This document shows positions 16,470-25,014 of a stretch of 64,000 bases of DNA, one piece after another. The DNA is from Maledivibacter halophilus (GTDB taxonomy: Bacteria; Bacillota; Clostridia; Peptostreptococcales; Caminicellaceae), in NCBI RefSeq assembly GCF_900167445.1, contig NZ_FUZT01000010.1, positions 96,506 to 160,505 of the forward strand, given 5' to 3'. Under the pieces are notes generated by a model. It ran no database searches. It was not told the DNA's origin and saw only the letters and a program-made list of their open reading frames with translations. A program made the position numbers and the translations under genes. Each line of letters begins with the position of its first letter. The stretch's first letter is position 1.

Positions 16470-17744
16470 TTATATTTCTCCATAAATCGAATCTACTTCA
16501 TCCCAAAATCCATTAAATTCATGAACTATTTTTCTTTGTACTCTGCTGCGACCTTCATTTATCTCATCATAATTAGACTTTAAGATAGACAATATGTCTC
16601 CATCTATTTCATTTCTTTTAGCCATTCCATCTAACACCTTTAGTGCTTTCTTTTTTTCCATACCTTTGCGATAAGGTCTATCCTCTGAAATAGCAGTAAA
16701 AATATCGGATACTGCCATAATTCTTGAACCAAATGATAGCTGTGATGCTGTTTTTTTAAAGGGATAGCCCTTGCCATTTAACCTTTCATGATGGAGTCCA
16801 GCCCATTCGTATATTTCTCCAATTCCTCTTATTTTTTTTAGAATTATATATGTATAGTAAACATGCTTTTTAACTATCTCAAATTCATTTCTAGAAAGAC
16901 TAGCTGGTTTTTCCAATAATTCCTTGGGAACTGCCAATTTCCCCAAATCGTGAAGATTTCCAGCAATTTTCATCATTTTTATCTGAGTATCTTCCATTTT
17001 AGAAAGCTTTGCAAGCTTACAGGCAGTATATGCAACCCCACTAGAATGTGTGGCTGTAAATCTACTCCTAAAGTCAATGATCCTTTCAAAAATCTTCCCT
17101 ATATCCAATAGCTCATCTATATCTAATAATTTACCTTCTAGCCAACTATAAAATACAGCCTTAATATTTTCAGAATCTAGGGCTTGTAAAATAGTTTTAA
17201 ATTCACCGGGCTCTATAAAGGCATCAACAATATCAGGATTAAATTTTTTACCTCTGTCTCTACTAATTTGTTTAGCTATGTAATCAATCTGACTATAAGG
17301 ATTTCTTCCCCAATTCATCAAAACATCTACCCTATCAATTAGATAAATAATTTGACTGCCTAAAGGAATCTCAACATTTTTCTTTTTGAAATTGTCCATT
17401 TCATCCCATCTAACATGATGACACCTAATTATATTTGAAATTTGATTAAAGGGTTTATACACTTTAATCAAATTATACCCTACAACAGAGTGAAAATGGG
17501 GATCCTTTAAATCAAATTCAAGGCTGTCCAGTCTTTCCTTTAAAGATAATGCCCCTGAATCATGGAGTAATGCAGCATAGATTAAATCTTGTATATCCTT
17601 TTTCTCCATTTCCAGCTTTACACCTAGCTTTAGTGACATAAATGCCACCCTTACATGGTGCCCTACTATAGAAGAGCTAATGAGATCCAGACTTTCTGAT
17701 AAAGCTAAAATCAAATCGGTTTGAGGTATTTTTATTTCCTCCAT
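16470..17744 (-). CDS. Double HD-domain protein with C-terminal HD-GYP
   Basis: A 424-aa soluble protein. The N-terminal half is an HD domain (HHVRVA, LLHDSGA). The C-terminal half is a full HD-GYP phosphodiesterase domain: THSSGVAYTA, LHDLGKLAVP, then HHERLNGKGYP and the SRIMAVSDIFTAISEDRPYR segment. HD-GYP domains hydrolyse c-di-GMP, opposing the diguanylate cyclase at 2.9 kb. Both HD sites keep metal-binding His and Asp. No receiver or membrane domain is present. Monocistronic, with its own terminator. Confidence 0.9.
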   Translation of the reverse strand: MEEIKIPQTDLILALSESLDLISSSIVGHHVRVAFMSLKLGVKLEMEKKDIQDLIYAALLHDSGALSLKERLDSLEFDLKDPHFHSVVGYNLIKVYKPFNQISNIIRCHHVRWDEMDNFKKKNVEIPLGSQIIYLIDRVDVLMNWGRNPYSQIDYIAKQISRDRGKKFNPDIVDAFIEPGEFKTILQALDSENIKAVFYSWLEGKLLDIDELLDIGKIFERIIDFRSRFTATHSSGVAYTACKLAKLSKMEDTQIKMMKIAGNLHDLGKLAVPKELLEKPASLSRNEFEIVKKHVYYTYIILKKIRGIGEIYEWAGLHHERLNGKGYPFKKTASQLSFGSRIMAVSDIFTAISEDRPYRKGMEKKKALKVLDGMAKRNEIDGDILSILKSNYDEINEGRSRVQRKIVHEFNGFWDEVDSIYGEI

Positions 17745-18067
17745 AAAATCCCTCCTATTAATCCCTATAATACACTAATTATTTATGTTTATAAAGATAA
17801 ATAATTTGAAAAATCAATAAAAATAAAAACTAAAGAAAATTTATTGTTTTGCTAGAAATTTATATTAACATAAATTAAGACCTTTTTCTTTATATTTTTA
17901 CATTTTATCTTAAGAGTTTTTTCTGGTAACAGTATGAATTTACTTTGTTTAAAAGCTATTCTTCATGGGAATTATTTAAGTTTTTAGACAAATAAAAGTG
18001 CTTGAATATTATAATATTCAAGCACTTTTATTAAAATCAATATGTTTTAGGACTTTTTTCTTATTTT
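17745..18067. other. Intergenic stretch, AT-rich
   Basis: Between two minus-strand genes. Apart from the terminator at 17994-18030 there is no convincing ORF, RNA or repeat; the rest is AT-rich and should hold the HD-GYP promoter. Confidence 0.5.
17994..18030 (-). terminator. Terminator of the DUF2680 gene
   Basis: AAAAGTGCTTGAATATT and AATATTCAAGCACTTTT form a perfect 17-bp stem with a 2-nt gap; minus-strand T-run follows. Confidence 0.85.
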
Positions 18068-18379
18068 TTACCAATGCATACCAGGTCCAAATCCTCCTAG
18101 TCCTCTTCTAGCCCCTCTACCAAAGCCCCCACATCCTCCTTGAAAGCCAAATCCATTTTCATTATGGTATTTTTCCATATAATCTATTCTGTCATTCCAG
18201 TATTTTGCTTGTTCTTCTGTAACCAACCCACTTTTTACTGACTCTTCTACCTTATCTTTTCTCCATTTAATCATATCATTGTACCAGTCTGGAACCTCAT
18301 TATTACTGTCTGCAAAAGCTATCACCCCAAGGGATAAGATTAATACAGCTGCTAAAGCAAGCATTACTATTTTTTTCAT
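18068..18379 (-). CDS. DUF2680 secreted small protein
   Basis: A signal peptide (MKKIVMLALAAVLILSLGVIAFA) precedes a DUF2680 region: WYNDMIKWRKDKVEESVKSGLVTEEQAKYWNDRIDYMEKYH. It ends in a Gly-, Phe- and Arg-rich tail closing in GFGPGMHW. An ATG at 18379 is placed 7 nt from GGAG and starts the signal peptide exactly; the longer form from 18421 would put a charged leader before it. Length 103 aa. Function unknown; the family is often found near metal-responsive two-component genes, and here it is divergent from one. Confidence 0.82.
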   Translation of the reverse strand: MKKIVMLALAAVLILSLGVIAFADSNNEVPDWYNDMIKWRKDKVEESVKSGLVTEEQAKYWNDRIDYMEKYHNENGFGFQGGCGGFGRGARRGLGGFGPGMHW

Positions 18380-18435
18380 TTTCATTCTCCTTTCTTGTTT
18401 TCCTTTTTTCTTTAAAGTCATTATAAATCTTAATT

Positions 18436-18495
18436 GTGAAGATAATATGAAGATATAAAGATTTTTTTCTTCATATTATCTTCACAAGTTTTGGG
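18436..18495. repeat. 18-bp perfect inverted repeat in the divergent promoter region
   Basis: GTGAAGATAATATGAAGA (18436-18453) and TCTTCATATTATCTTCAC (18478-18495) are perfectly complementary across 24 bp. Each arm also contains the direct repeat GAAGATAATATGAAGAT. It may be an operator for the adjacent response regulator or a strong hairpin. Confidence 0.75.
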
Positions 18496-18554
18496 TATTA
18501 TATTTATAACATGAAGTAAAAGTAAACATTAAATTTGTTTATCTTTATAATATT

Positions 18555-18674
18555 TGAGGAAATTGCATAATACATATAAAGATTTCCAAAATACAAAATG
18601 TAGTAGAAAGAGTCAAGTAAGTCGCCTAGATATTGTATTTTAAAATTAATAATGTCAATTATGCAAGTTTCTAA
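18555..18674 (+). repeat. Family 1 repeat, copy D (120 bp, variant interior)
   Basis: Left end TGAGGAAATTGCATAA, right end TTATGCAAGTTTCTAA, interior unrelated to the 161-bp copies. It ends about 20 bp before the SHOCT gene start and may carry its ribosome-site region. Confidence 0.75.
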
Positions 18675-18694
18675 TTTAAGAAAGTAGAAGGGAG

Positions 18695-18940
18695 ATGAAA
18701 ACTATGATGCACCATTGGATGGGATTTAATAGATTTGGATGGATGGGAGGTTTTATGATGATTTTATGGCCTTTACTAATAGGAGTTGTTTTTTACCTAA
18801 TTCTTAAATCCTCAAGAAATCATTCTTCTTTCAATAATAGAAAAAATAATGCTCTAAAAATTTTAGATGAAAAGTATGCTTCCGGAGCAATCACAGAAGA
18901 TGAATATCTCCATAAGAAAAGAATTCTAAAAGACGACTAA
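18695..18940 (+). CDS. SHOCT-domain small membrane protein
   Basis: An 81-aa protein: Met/His/Trp-rich N-terminus (MMHHWMGFNRFGWMGG), one membrane helix (about 20-38) and a C-terminal SHOCT motif (ALKILDEKYASGAITEDEYLHKKRILKDD). SHOCT motifs are oligomerisation tags. It leads an operon with a response regulator and histidine kinase. The Met/His-rich leader echoes the Met-rich sensor of that kinase and suggests soft-metal contact, which is inference. Confidence 0.85.
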   Translation: MKTMMHHWMGFNRFGWMGGFMMILWPLLIGVVFYLILKSSRNHSSFNNRKNNALKILDEKYASGAITEDEYLHKKRILKDD

Positions 18941-18988
18941 TGTCGTCTTTATTAACATTTGGAAATTAGACTATGAAGGGTGAGAGTT

Positions 18989-19684
18989 ATGAATGAGCAA
19001 TTTAAAATCCTAGTTATTGAAGATGAAGAAAAAATTTTAAATGTTATAGAAGCTTATCTTAAAAATGAAGGATATACTATTTATAAAGCCAAAAATGGAT
19101 TGGAAGGGCTAAATATCTTTAAAAGCTCTTCTCCACATCTAGTAGTTCTGGATTTAATGCTTCCTGGTTTATCGGGAGAAGAAATATGTAAAAACATAAG
19201 AAGCTCTTCCGATATTCCAGTAATCATGCTTACTGCAAAAACCAATGAAAAATCTAAGCTTGAAGGTTTCTCCCTTGGAGCCGATGACTATGTAACTAAA
19301 CCCTTTAGCCCAAGGGAATTGGTGGAAAGGGTTAGAGCAATATTAAGAAGAAGCTATAGAAAACAAGGTCCTTTGTCAGATATATTATCCTTCAATAATA
19401 ATGAGCTTACTATTAATATCAAAAAACATGAAGTTACTAAAAATGATAAACTAATTAATTTGACTCCCAACGAATACGATATTTTATTAATTCTTGCTTC
19501 AAATCCCGGTCAGACTTTTTCTAGGGAAAGACTTGTAGAAACAGTTTTTGGATTAGATTACGATGGATACGATAGGACAATAGATACCCATGTAAAAAAT
19601 ATTAGACAAAAAATTGAAGAAAATCCTAAGTCTCCAAAGTATTTACTTACCGTATACGGTATAGGTTATAAGTTCGGAGGTTAG
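18989..19684 (+). CDS. OmpR-family response regulator
   Basis: A 231-aa two-domain regulator. The receiver (about 1-120) has the acidic pair EDEEK, the phospho-Asp in VVLDLMLPG, Thr in MLTAK and Lys in VTKPFSP. The C-terminal winged helix (about 135-230) has NLTPNEYDILLIL and DTHVKNIRQKI. Start ATG 18989 sits 5 nt from a GGGTGAGAG site; the GTG at 18980 lies inside it. Its stop is 3 nt before the kinase start. Confidence 0.95.
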   Translation: MNEQFKILVIEDEEKILNVIEAYLKNEGYTIYKAKNGLEGLNIFKSSSPHLVVLDLMLPGLSGEEICKNIRSSSDIPVIMLTAKTNEKSKLEGFSLGADDYVTKPFSPRELVERVRAILRRSYRKQGPLSDILSFNNNELTINIKKHEVTKNDKLINLTPNEYDILLILASNPGQTFSRERLVETVFGLDYDGYDRTIDTHVKNIRQKIEENPKSPKYLLTVYGIGYKFGG

Positions 19685-19687
19685 ATA

Positions 19688-21106
19688 ATGAAAATAAGTT
19701 TAAATAAAACCTTACTTATAAGTTTTATATCAATAATTTTAATATCTCTTATAATCACAGGGATTACATCAACTTATATGATTGATAAAGAATTTAATAT
19801 TTATTTGTTCAAAGAACATGAAGAAAAAATTGAAAATATTAAATCTATAATCAATTCAGCTATTAGTCAAAATCCTGTGTCTCCTGATTTTGATGGTGTA
19901 GGACTTAATAAATATGCTCTAGCAGAAGAGTATCTCATTAAAATTGTAGATGCAAACAACAATTTGATTTTCGATACTGGTATGTATCCTCTTATGGGCC
20001 ATGAAAACAATAGTCATATGAATATGATGGGACATATGATGGGAAGAATGTTTGGCAATTCCCTTGAAAATTATAATGAAGAAACCTATACAATAAGCTA
20101 TGATGATAAAAAAATAGGAACAGTAACTATAGGTTATATAGGACCATCAAATATTTCAGGAGAAGCAATAAAATTTAAATTCACCCTTTATAAATCAATA
20201 TTAATCTCTAGTTTTATAGCTATTATTATTAGTGTTTTAATAGGTATAATAATTTCACGTCAATTAGGTATACCTATAAGAAAAATTACCACTGCTTCTA
20301 AAAATATTAGGGAAGGAAATCTTTCAATTCGCACCAATATTAAAACCAGAGTAGAAGAAATATCCCAGCTTTCTTCTTCAATAAATAACCTAGCCAGCAC
20401 TTTAGAAAAACAGGAGTCCTTGAGAAATCGTCTTACTTCAGATATGGCACATGAAATACGAACTCCTTTAACAACAATAAAAAGTCATATTGAAGCCTTT
20501 ATAGATGGTATATGGAAACCAACACCGGAAAAGCTAAATGATTGTTACGATGAAATTAATAGACTTCACAGCTTAGTTGAAAATTTAGAAGATATAAATA
20601 AACTGGAAAAAGCTAATTATGTTTTAAATAAATCAATATTCAGTTTAAATGATGAGCTAGAAAAAATAATAAATTCTCTTATACCACAATTTAATAAGAA
20701 AAATCTTAAGTTCAATTTAAACATTAAAGATAATATAAAGGTTTTTATGGATAAAGATAAGTTTAAACAGATAATGTATAACTTACTTTCAAATGCTATT
20801 AAGTATTCCTATGATAATGGTATTATAAATATTAGTTCATATATAAAAAATGAAAGATTGTATATTGATGTACAGGACTTTGGAATAGGAATTTCTTCAA
20901 AGGATTTGCCCCATATATTTGATCATCTCTATAGAGGTGATTTATCCAGAAGTAGAACTCAAAATACAGAAGGCTCAGGTATTGGTTTAACTATAACTAA
21001 AACCTTAGTAGAAGCTCATAATGGTACAATTAAAGTAAAATCTGACAACATTAATGGAACTGTCTTTACTATTGAATTTCCTTTAAGTAAAGTTTTAAAG
21101 AATTAA
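19688..21106 (+). CDS. Sensor histidine kinase with Met/His-rich sensor domain
   Basis: A 472-aa membrane kinase: helix 1 (about 8-30), external sensor (about 31-160), helix 2 (about 170-190), HAMP, HisKA (SDMAHEIRTPLTTIKSH) and a complete ATPase domain (MYNLLSNAIKYS, DFGIGI, GSGIGLTITKTL). The sensor holds the run YPLMGHENNSHMNMMGH followed by MMGRMFG, unusually rich in Met and His. That is typical of Cu(I)/Ag(I)-binding peptides, so I infer sensing of a soft metal. It phosphorylates the regulator encoded just upstream. Confidence 0.93.
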   Translation: MKISLNKTLLISFISIILISLIITGITSTYMIDKEFNIYLFKEHEEKIENIKSIINSAISQNPVSPDFDGVGLNKYALAEEYLIKIVDANNNLIFDTGMYPLMGHENNSHMNMMGHMMGRMFGNSLENYNEETYTISYDDKKIGTVTIGYIGPSNISGEAIKFKFTLYKSILISSFIAIIISVLIGIIISRQLGIPIRKITTASKNIREGNLSIRTNIKTRVEEISQLSSSINNLASTLEKQESLRNRLTSDMAHEIRTPLTTIKSHIEAFIDGIWKPTPEKLNDCYDEINRLHSLVENLEDINKLEKANYVLNKSIFSLNDELEKIINSLIPQFNKKNLKFNLNIKDNIKVFMDKDKFKQIMYNLLSNAIKYSYDNGIINISSYIKNERLYIDVQDFGIGISSKDLPHIFDHLYRGDLSRSRTQNTEGSGIGLTITKTLVEAHNGTIKVKSDNINGTVFTIEFPLSKVLKN

Positions 21107-21113
21107 GGAAGGA

Positions 21114-21157
21114 AGCAGGCCCAAAGGTCTTTTAAAAAACCTCTGGGTCTGCTTTTG
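21114..21157 (+). terminator. Terminator between the kinase and the convergent gene
   Basis: AGCAGGCCCAAAGGT pairs with ACCTCTGGGTCTGCT, followed by TTTTGTTT; usable from both sides. Confidence 0.82.
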
Positions 21158-21161
21158 TTTC

Positions 21162-22448
21162 TTACACACAATTTTTTTGCATAACTTCAACAATAGCCGC
21201 ATTGGTACTCTTCATTCCAGGGCCACACACATATCCAAGATTAGATATTACTTTACTGAATTCCCCGCACAATATTCCATCATTATAATTCACTACTGCA
21301 CCATTAATTGAAAGTAGTGCCGATTGGATGGCCCATCCCGATGCTAATGCCAGTTTGTATGCACATCCTTCTTTAGCCCCATCACATATAATACCAGAAA
21401 TACTCCCTACCATATTTAATATTGTTCCAAATATCTGGTCACTACTGCCATCCATCATAGAAACTATTCCGCAGCTTGCTCCAATACCAGCAGCTATACC
21501 ACATCCACACATAGCAGATAGTGCCCCTGTATGATTTTTTATATAAACATTTATCAATTGTCCCAGTGCCAGTGCCCTTGTGATTTTTTCATCACGGATA
21601 TTTAATTTCTCTCCAGCCGCTGCAATAGTTAGAAATAAAGTAATACCATGATTGCCGCTTCCTGTACTTGTCATAACTGGAAGCTGTACTCCTGACATTC
21701 TTCCATAGGAAGCCCCACTACATAATTTTTGGGCATAAACAGCTGGGCTTTCTCCCATTGAATATCCTTTATCGATAAGAGTATCAAATTTATTACCTAT
21801 GGAGTTAACATCTTTTAACCCAGCCTCTGCCATTTTCAAGTTGTATTCTATTCCTTCTTTTAAAAACTCTATTTTTGTTAAATCAACATTTGTTGCAAAT
21901 TCTATGAAATCATCTAATGTATAGTTACTTATAGGGTTAGATTTTTCTTTCTTTTTCAAATATTCTACAAAGTCAAAATCTTCCACTGTATTTTTTGAAA
22001 TATCAACTATATTATTATGTTTTTCAAGGGTAACTACCCTTATAATTTCTTTATCTGTTTTTAAAATGCTTTGTATAAATAAAATATCACAGTTGTCTAC
22101 GACTTTAAGCTTAATTGCGTTTCTTTTTAAAAGGTCCTTAGCCTTTTTTATAACTTCCTCACCCATATCCTTTAAAAGATTTAAACCCTTCTTAGTATCT
22201 CCAATAATAAGACCTAAAGCTGCAGCCGCTTTGACTCCTTTTTGATCAAATCCTGGTATTGAAACGTTTAGAGCGTTCTTATACAGATATGAATCTACCG
22301 TTATTTCTAATTGTATTATATCCCCAATTACTTTTTCCCTTGCACTTGCACATGAATATGCAATGGCTGCTGGTTCAGTACATCCCGTGGCAAGTCCAAT
22401 AGTATCTTTTAGTATATTTATTAATTCATTTTCTCTTTCAATAGCCAT
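21162..22448 (-). CDS. Cysteine desulfidase / serine dehydratase alpha family (YhaM/UPF0597)
   Basis: A 428-aa cytosolic enzyme of the L-cysteine desulfidase family, which uses a 4Fe-4S cluster to split cysteine into sulfide, ammonia and pyruvate. Features are GLATGCTEPAAIAYS near residue 15, CSGASYGRMSGVQLPVMTSTGSGNHGI and the cysteine-rich MCGCGIAAGIGASCG. The ATG at 22448 has GGAGG at the right distance; the ATG at 22466 lies within that site. A sigma-54 promoter lies 43 bp upstream and an enhancer-binding activator gene is next. Substrate (cysteine, serine or another) is not fixed by sequence. Confidence 0.88.
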   Translation of the reverse strand: MAIERENELINILKDTIGLATGCTEPAAIAYSCASAREKVIGDIIQLEITVDSYLYKNALNVSIPGFDQKGVKAAAALGLIIGDTKKGLNLLKDMGEEVIKKAKDLLKRNAIKLKVVDNCDILFIQSILKTDKEIIRVVTLEKHNNIVDISKNTVEDFDFVEYLKKKEKSNPISNYTLDDFIEFATNVDLTKIEFLKEGIEYNLKMAEAGLKDVNSIGNKFDTLIDKGYSMGESPAVYAQKLCSGASYGRMSGVQLPVMTSTGSGNHGITLFLTIAAAGEKLNIRDEKITRALALGQLINVYIKNHTGALSAMCGCGIAAGIGASCGIVSMMDGSSDQIFGTILNMVGSISGIICDGAKEGCAYKLALASGWAIQSALLSINGAVVNYNDGILCGEFSKVISNLGYVCGPGMKSTNAAIVEVMQKNCV

Positions 22449-22490
22449 CTTTTTTCCTCCTTTCATATAAATTCTTTATATTATTTATAG

Positions 22491-22508
22491 AAGCATAATT
22501 CATGCCAA
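22491..22508 (-). promoter_or_regulatory. Sigma-54 promoter of the cysteine desulfidase-family gene
   Basis: On the minus strand TTGGCATGAATTATGCTT fits the -24/-12 consensus (TGGCAc-N5-TTGC) with GG and GC exactly 10 bp apart. Transcription would start about 30 nt before the ATG at 22448. The adjacent gene encodes a sigma-54 activator. Confidence 0.78.
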
Positions 22509-22646
22509 TATATCTAAGAAAAGAAATAAAAAAACTCAAAACCCTTAATCTAAGTATATATAAGGTCTTGAGCAATTCTTGTTTTTTGAAAATTATTTAT
22601 ATCATTTAAATGATAGATAAAATTTACTTAAAATTTATCAAGCTTG

Positions 22647-22680
22647 ATTAACATTTCTCACCCATGAGAAATGTTAATCG
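22647..22680. repeat. Perfect 15-bp hairpin
   Basis: GATTAACATTTCTCA-CCCA-TGAGAAATGTTAATC. It lies between the sigma-54 promoter and family 1 copy E; a T-run is lacking, so it is more likely a binding site (for example the activator's upstream site) or repeat piece than a terminator. Confidence 0.6.
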
Positions 22681-22695
22681 ACAAACTTGCATAAT

Positions 22696-22856
22696 TGAGG
22701 AAATTGCATAACTCTAACTTGGCAAAATTGCATATGCGAATATTATCCTTAATTTAATTATTTATAATCAAATATATTTTGGTGGTGCATCTTTGTAGAT
22801 TCTAAAACTATATATAGTAGATAGTTTTTGCTGAAGGTAATTATGCAATTTGCTCA
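22696..22856 (+). repeat. Family 1 repeat, copy E (full length, 161 bp)
   Basis: Nearly identical to copy F at 38773-38933 over the full 161 bp (about five differences by eye). It ends 1 bp before the stop codon of the sigma-54 activator gene at 22858. Confidence 0.9.
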
Positions 22857-22857
22857 A

Positions 22858-24294
22858 TTATTTTAACAGGTCGTATTTCCTTAATTTCCTATATAATGTT
22901 GCAGTACTTATTTGAAGCTTTTTAGCTGCTTCTTTTTTCTCATCCACCGACATATTTTTATCAATATATTTTTTTATTATATCCCTTTCATAATTTTCCA
23001 CCATTTCTTCTAAACCAATGTTTTCTCTTTTATGTTTCTTAGCAAATAAATATTCTGGAAGATTCTCTAAAGTTATAATATTTGTTTCACACATATTTAC
23101 AGCATATTCAATAACATTTATTAATTGTCTAACATTCCCCAGCCATTCATAATGATGAAGCCATTTTTTTACTTCTTCATCAAAGATCATTTTCACCTTT
23201 GATAAATCTTTACATGTTTTATCTAAATAATAGTTTGCCAATAATAAAATATCATCTCTTCTTTTCCTAAGGGGCTTAAGGTGAAGAGGAATTACATTTA
23301 ATCTATAATATAAATCTTCTCTGAATTCCTTGTTTTCCATCATCTCTTCCAAATCCTTATTGGTGGCTGAAATAATTCTTAAATCTAAAGGAACAGCCTC
23401 ACTTCCTCCAATTTTACTAACTTTCTTATCCTGCAATACTCGTAGTAGCTTGGCCTGCATTGTTAATGGCATATCGCCTACTTCATCTAAAAATAATGTT
23501 CCTCCATTGGCTAATTGGAATTTTCCTAGTTTCCCACCTTTTTTAGCACCGGTAAAGCTTCCTTCTTCATATCCAAATAGTTCACTTTCCATAAGGTGCT
23601 CAGGAATAGATGAGCAGTTTATAGCTATAAATGGTTTGTTCCTGCGGTAACTATTGTAATGAATTGCCCTAGCCAGAATCTCCTTTCCCGTTCCACTTTC
23701 TCCCCTTATAATGACAGTTGAAAGACTGTTGGATATTTTCTTTGCCTTTTTTATTATTTTAAGGAAAGCCGGTGTATTTCCAATAATAGAATCAAAGGAG
23801 TAGGATTTATTGTAATTTTCAAGGGTTTCATTAAATTTTTCATTAATCCTTATATTTGCTTCAAGTAAAAGAATTTTGTTAACAAAGAGTTCATTTATAT
23901 ATTTTATAAATTCACTAATTTTTTTTAGGGATGATATTAGTATTTCTCTTTGTTCTTCATTGAAGGCAATTATTCCTATTACACCTATTACTTCACCCTT
24001 TTTATGTATAGGAAAACCAATATTGGCTAATTCACGGCAATAATAATTTTTCTCGCATTTTTTGCATCCAAACTCTTTTCTAACATTTTTAATCATACCC
24101 ATCTTACCTGTATGTAGTATTTCTCTAAAAAAAGATGTATGGGGAACTTCCTGCCCTATTTCCCTCTCGTATATACCTGTTCCTGCTATTCTAATACATT
24201 CTTGGTCAGTTATGGTTACCTCTACATCTAATATTGCCGCAATGGCTTTGGCACATTGCTGAGAAAAAATTTTAATATTTCTTAAATCGGCCAT
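22858..24294 (-). CDS. Sigma-54-dependent transcriptional activator
   Basis: A 478-aa enhancer-binding protein. The N-terminal sensory region (about 1-150, GAF/PAS-like) contains a cysteine group CKKCEKNYYC that might bind a cluster or metal. The AAA+ domain (about 165-400) has Walker A GESGTGKE, the sigma-54 contact loop GSFTGA, Walker B TLFLDEVGDM and LRKRRDDILLLA. The C-terminus is a Fis-type HTH (KKLQISTATLYRKLRKY). It points toward the cysteine desulfidase-family gene, which has a matching sigma-54 promoter, so it is that gene's likely activator. GGAGGTGATTAA precedes the ATG. Confidence 0.94.
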   Translation of the reverse strand: MADLRNIKIFSQQCAKAIAAILDVEVTITDQECIRIAGTGIYEREIGQEVPHTSFFREILHTGKMGMIKNVRKEFGCKKCEKNYYCRELANIGFPIHKKGEVIGVIGIIAFNEEQREILISSLKKISEFIKYINELFVNKILLLEANIRINEKFNETLENYNKSYSFDSIIGNTPAFLKIIKKAKKISNSLSTVIIRGESGTGKEILARAIHYNSYRRNKPFIAINCSSIPEHLMESELFGYEEGSFTGAKKGGKLGKFQLANGGTLFLDEVGDMPLTMQAKLLRVLQDKKVSKIGGSEAVPLDLRIISATNKDLEEMMENKEFREDLYYRLNVIPLHLKPLRKRRDDILLLANYYLDKTCKDLSKVKMIFDEEVKKWLHHYEWLGNVRQLINVIEYAVNMCETNIITLENLPEYLFAKKHKRENIGLEEMVENYERDIIKKYIDKNMSVDEKKEAAKKLQISTATLYRKLRKYDLLK

Positions 24295-24428
24295 TTAATC
24301 ACCTCCAATAAATTGATAAGTTTTATATATTTCTTCTTTTAAAGAAATTTCTATTCATTTGAAACTTAACAACTTATCTATAGTTTATCACATCATTTAA
24401 CCCAAATTAACAATATTTAAGATTAAAA

Positions 24429-24998
24429 CTACTTTACGGACTTTGGATATTTATCCATATTTTTTATAATGCTATTTTCCATTCTAAATACTGTTGTCTC
24501 AATATTTCCTATCTTATAATTTTCTATCCTTTCTATAACAACGAATCCCATTTTATTCCAAAATCGTAATCCTTTTATATTGTCTTTTAGCACCCCTAAA
24601 TTTATACTATTAACATTATTCATTAATGCCAATTCTTCAAAGCCCTTATAAAATTTTTCTCCTAAGCCTCTATTTCTATAATTTTTTGATATCATCATTT
24701 GTCCTATATACCATATATCCTTTTTAGGAAAATCTCTAATTCCTTCTATAATTCCGATTAAAGTATCTTTATTATTATAAACCCCTATAACCATCTTGCT
24801 TTCATCCTCTTTCCCTGGAGGTAATTCTTCAAACACTTCCTTAGCTGTATCTAAATTTACTGATTTTATTCCAATGAGCTTATAATAATCTAAACATTCC
24901 TCACAAAGCTTCAGTAAATCTTTTAAATTCTCTTCAACCTTCATTTTTTTTACTTTATAACCCTTTACTTCAAATAGAAAATTTTTAATACTATTCAT
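24429..24998 (-). CDS. GNAT family N-acetyltransferase
   Basis: A 189-aa acetyl-CoA-dependent transferase. The acetyl-CoA loop is visible in IGQMMISKNYRNRGLGEKFYKGFEELA, followed by SINLGVLKDNIKGLRFWNKMGFVVIER. The substrate cannot be told. The ATG follows AGAAGGAG, 16 nt after the DUF2087 gene on the same strand, so the two are likely co-transcribed. Confidence 0.88.
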   Translation of the reverse strand: MNSIKNFLFEVKGYKVKKMKVEENLKDLLKLCEECLDYYKLIGIKSVNLDTAKEVFEELPPGKEDESKMVIGVYNNKDTLIGIIEGIRDFPKKDIWYIGQMMISKNYRNRGLGEKFYKGFEELALMNNVNSINLGVLKDNIKGLRFWNKMGFVVIERIENYKIGNIETTVFRMENSIIKNMDKYPKSVK

Positions 24999-25014
24999 AC
25001 TAATCTCCTTCTTT

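Noticed and set aside
22726..22742. TTGGCAAAATTGCAT inside family 1 repeats looks like a sigma-54 promoter
   Set aside because: The GG and GC elements are only 7 bp apart instead of 10, and the sequence is a fixed part of the repeat end.
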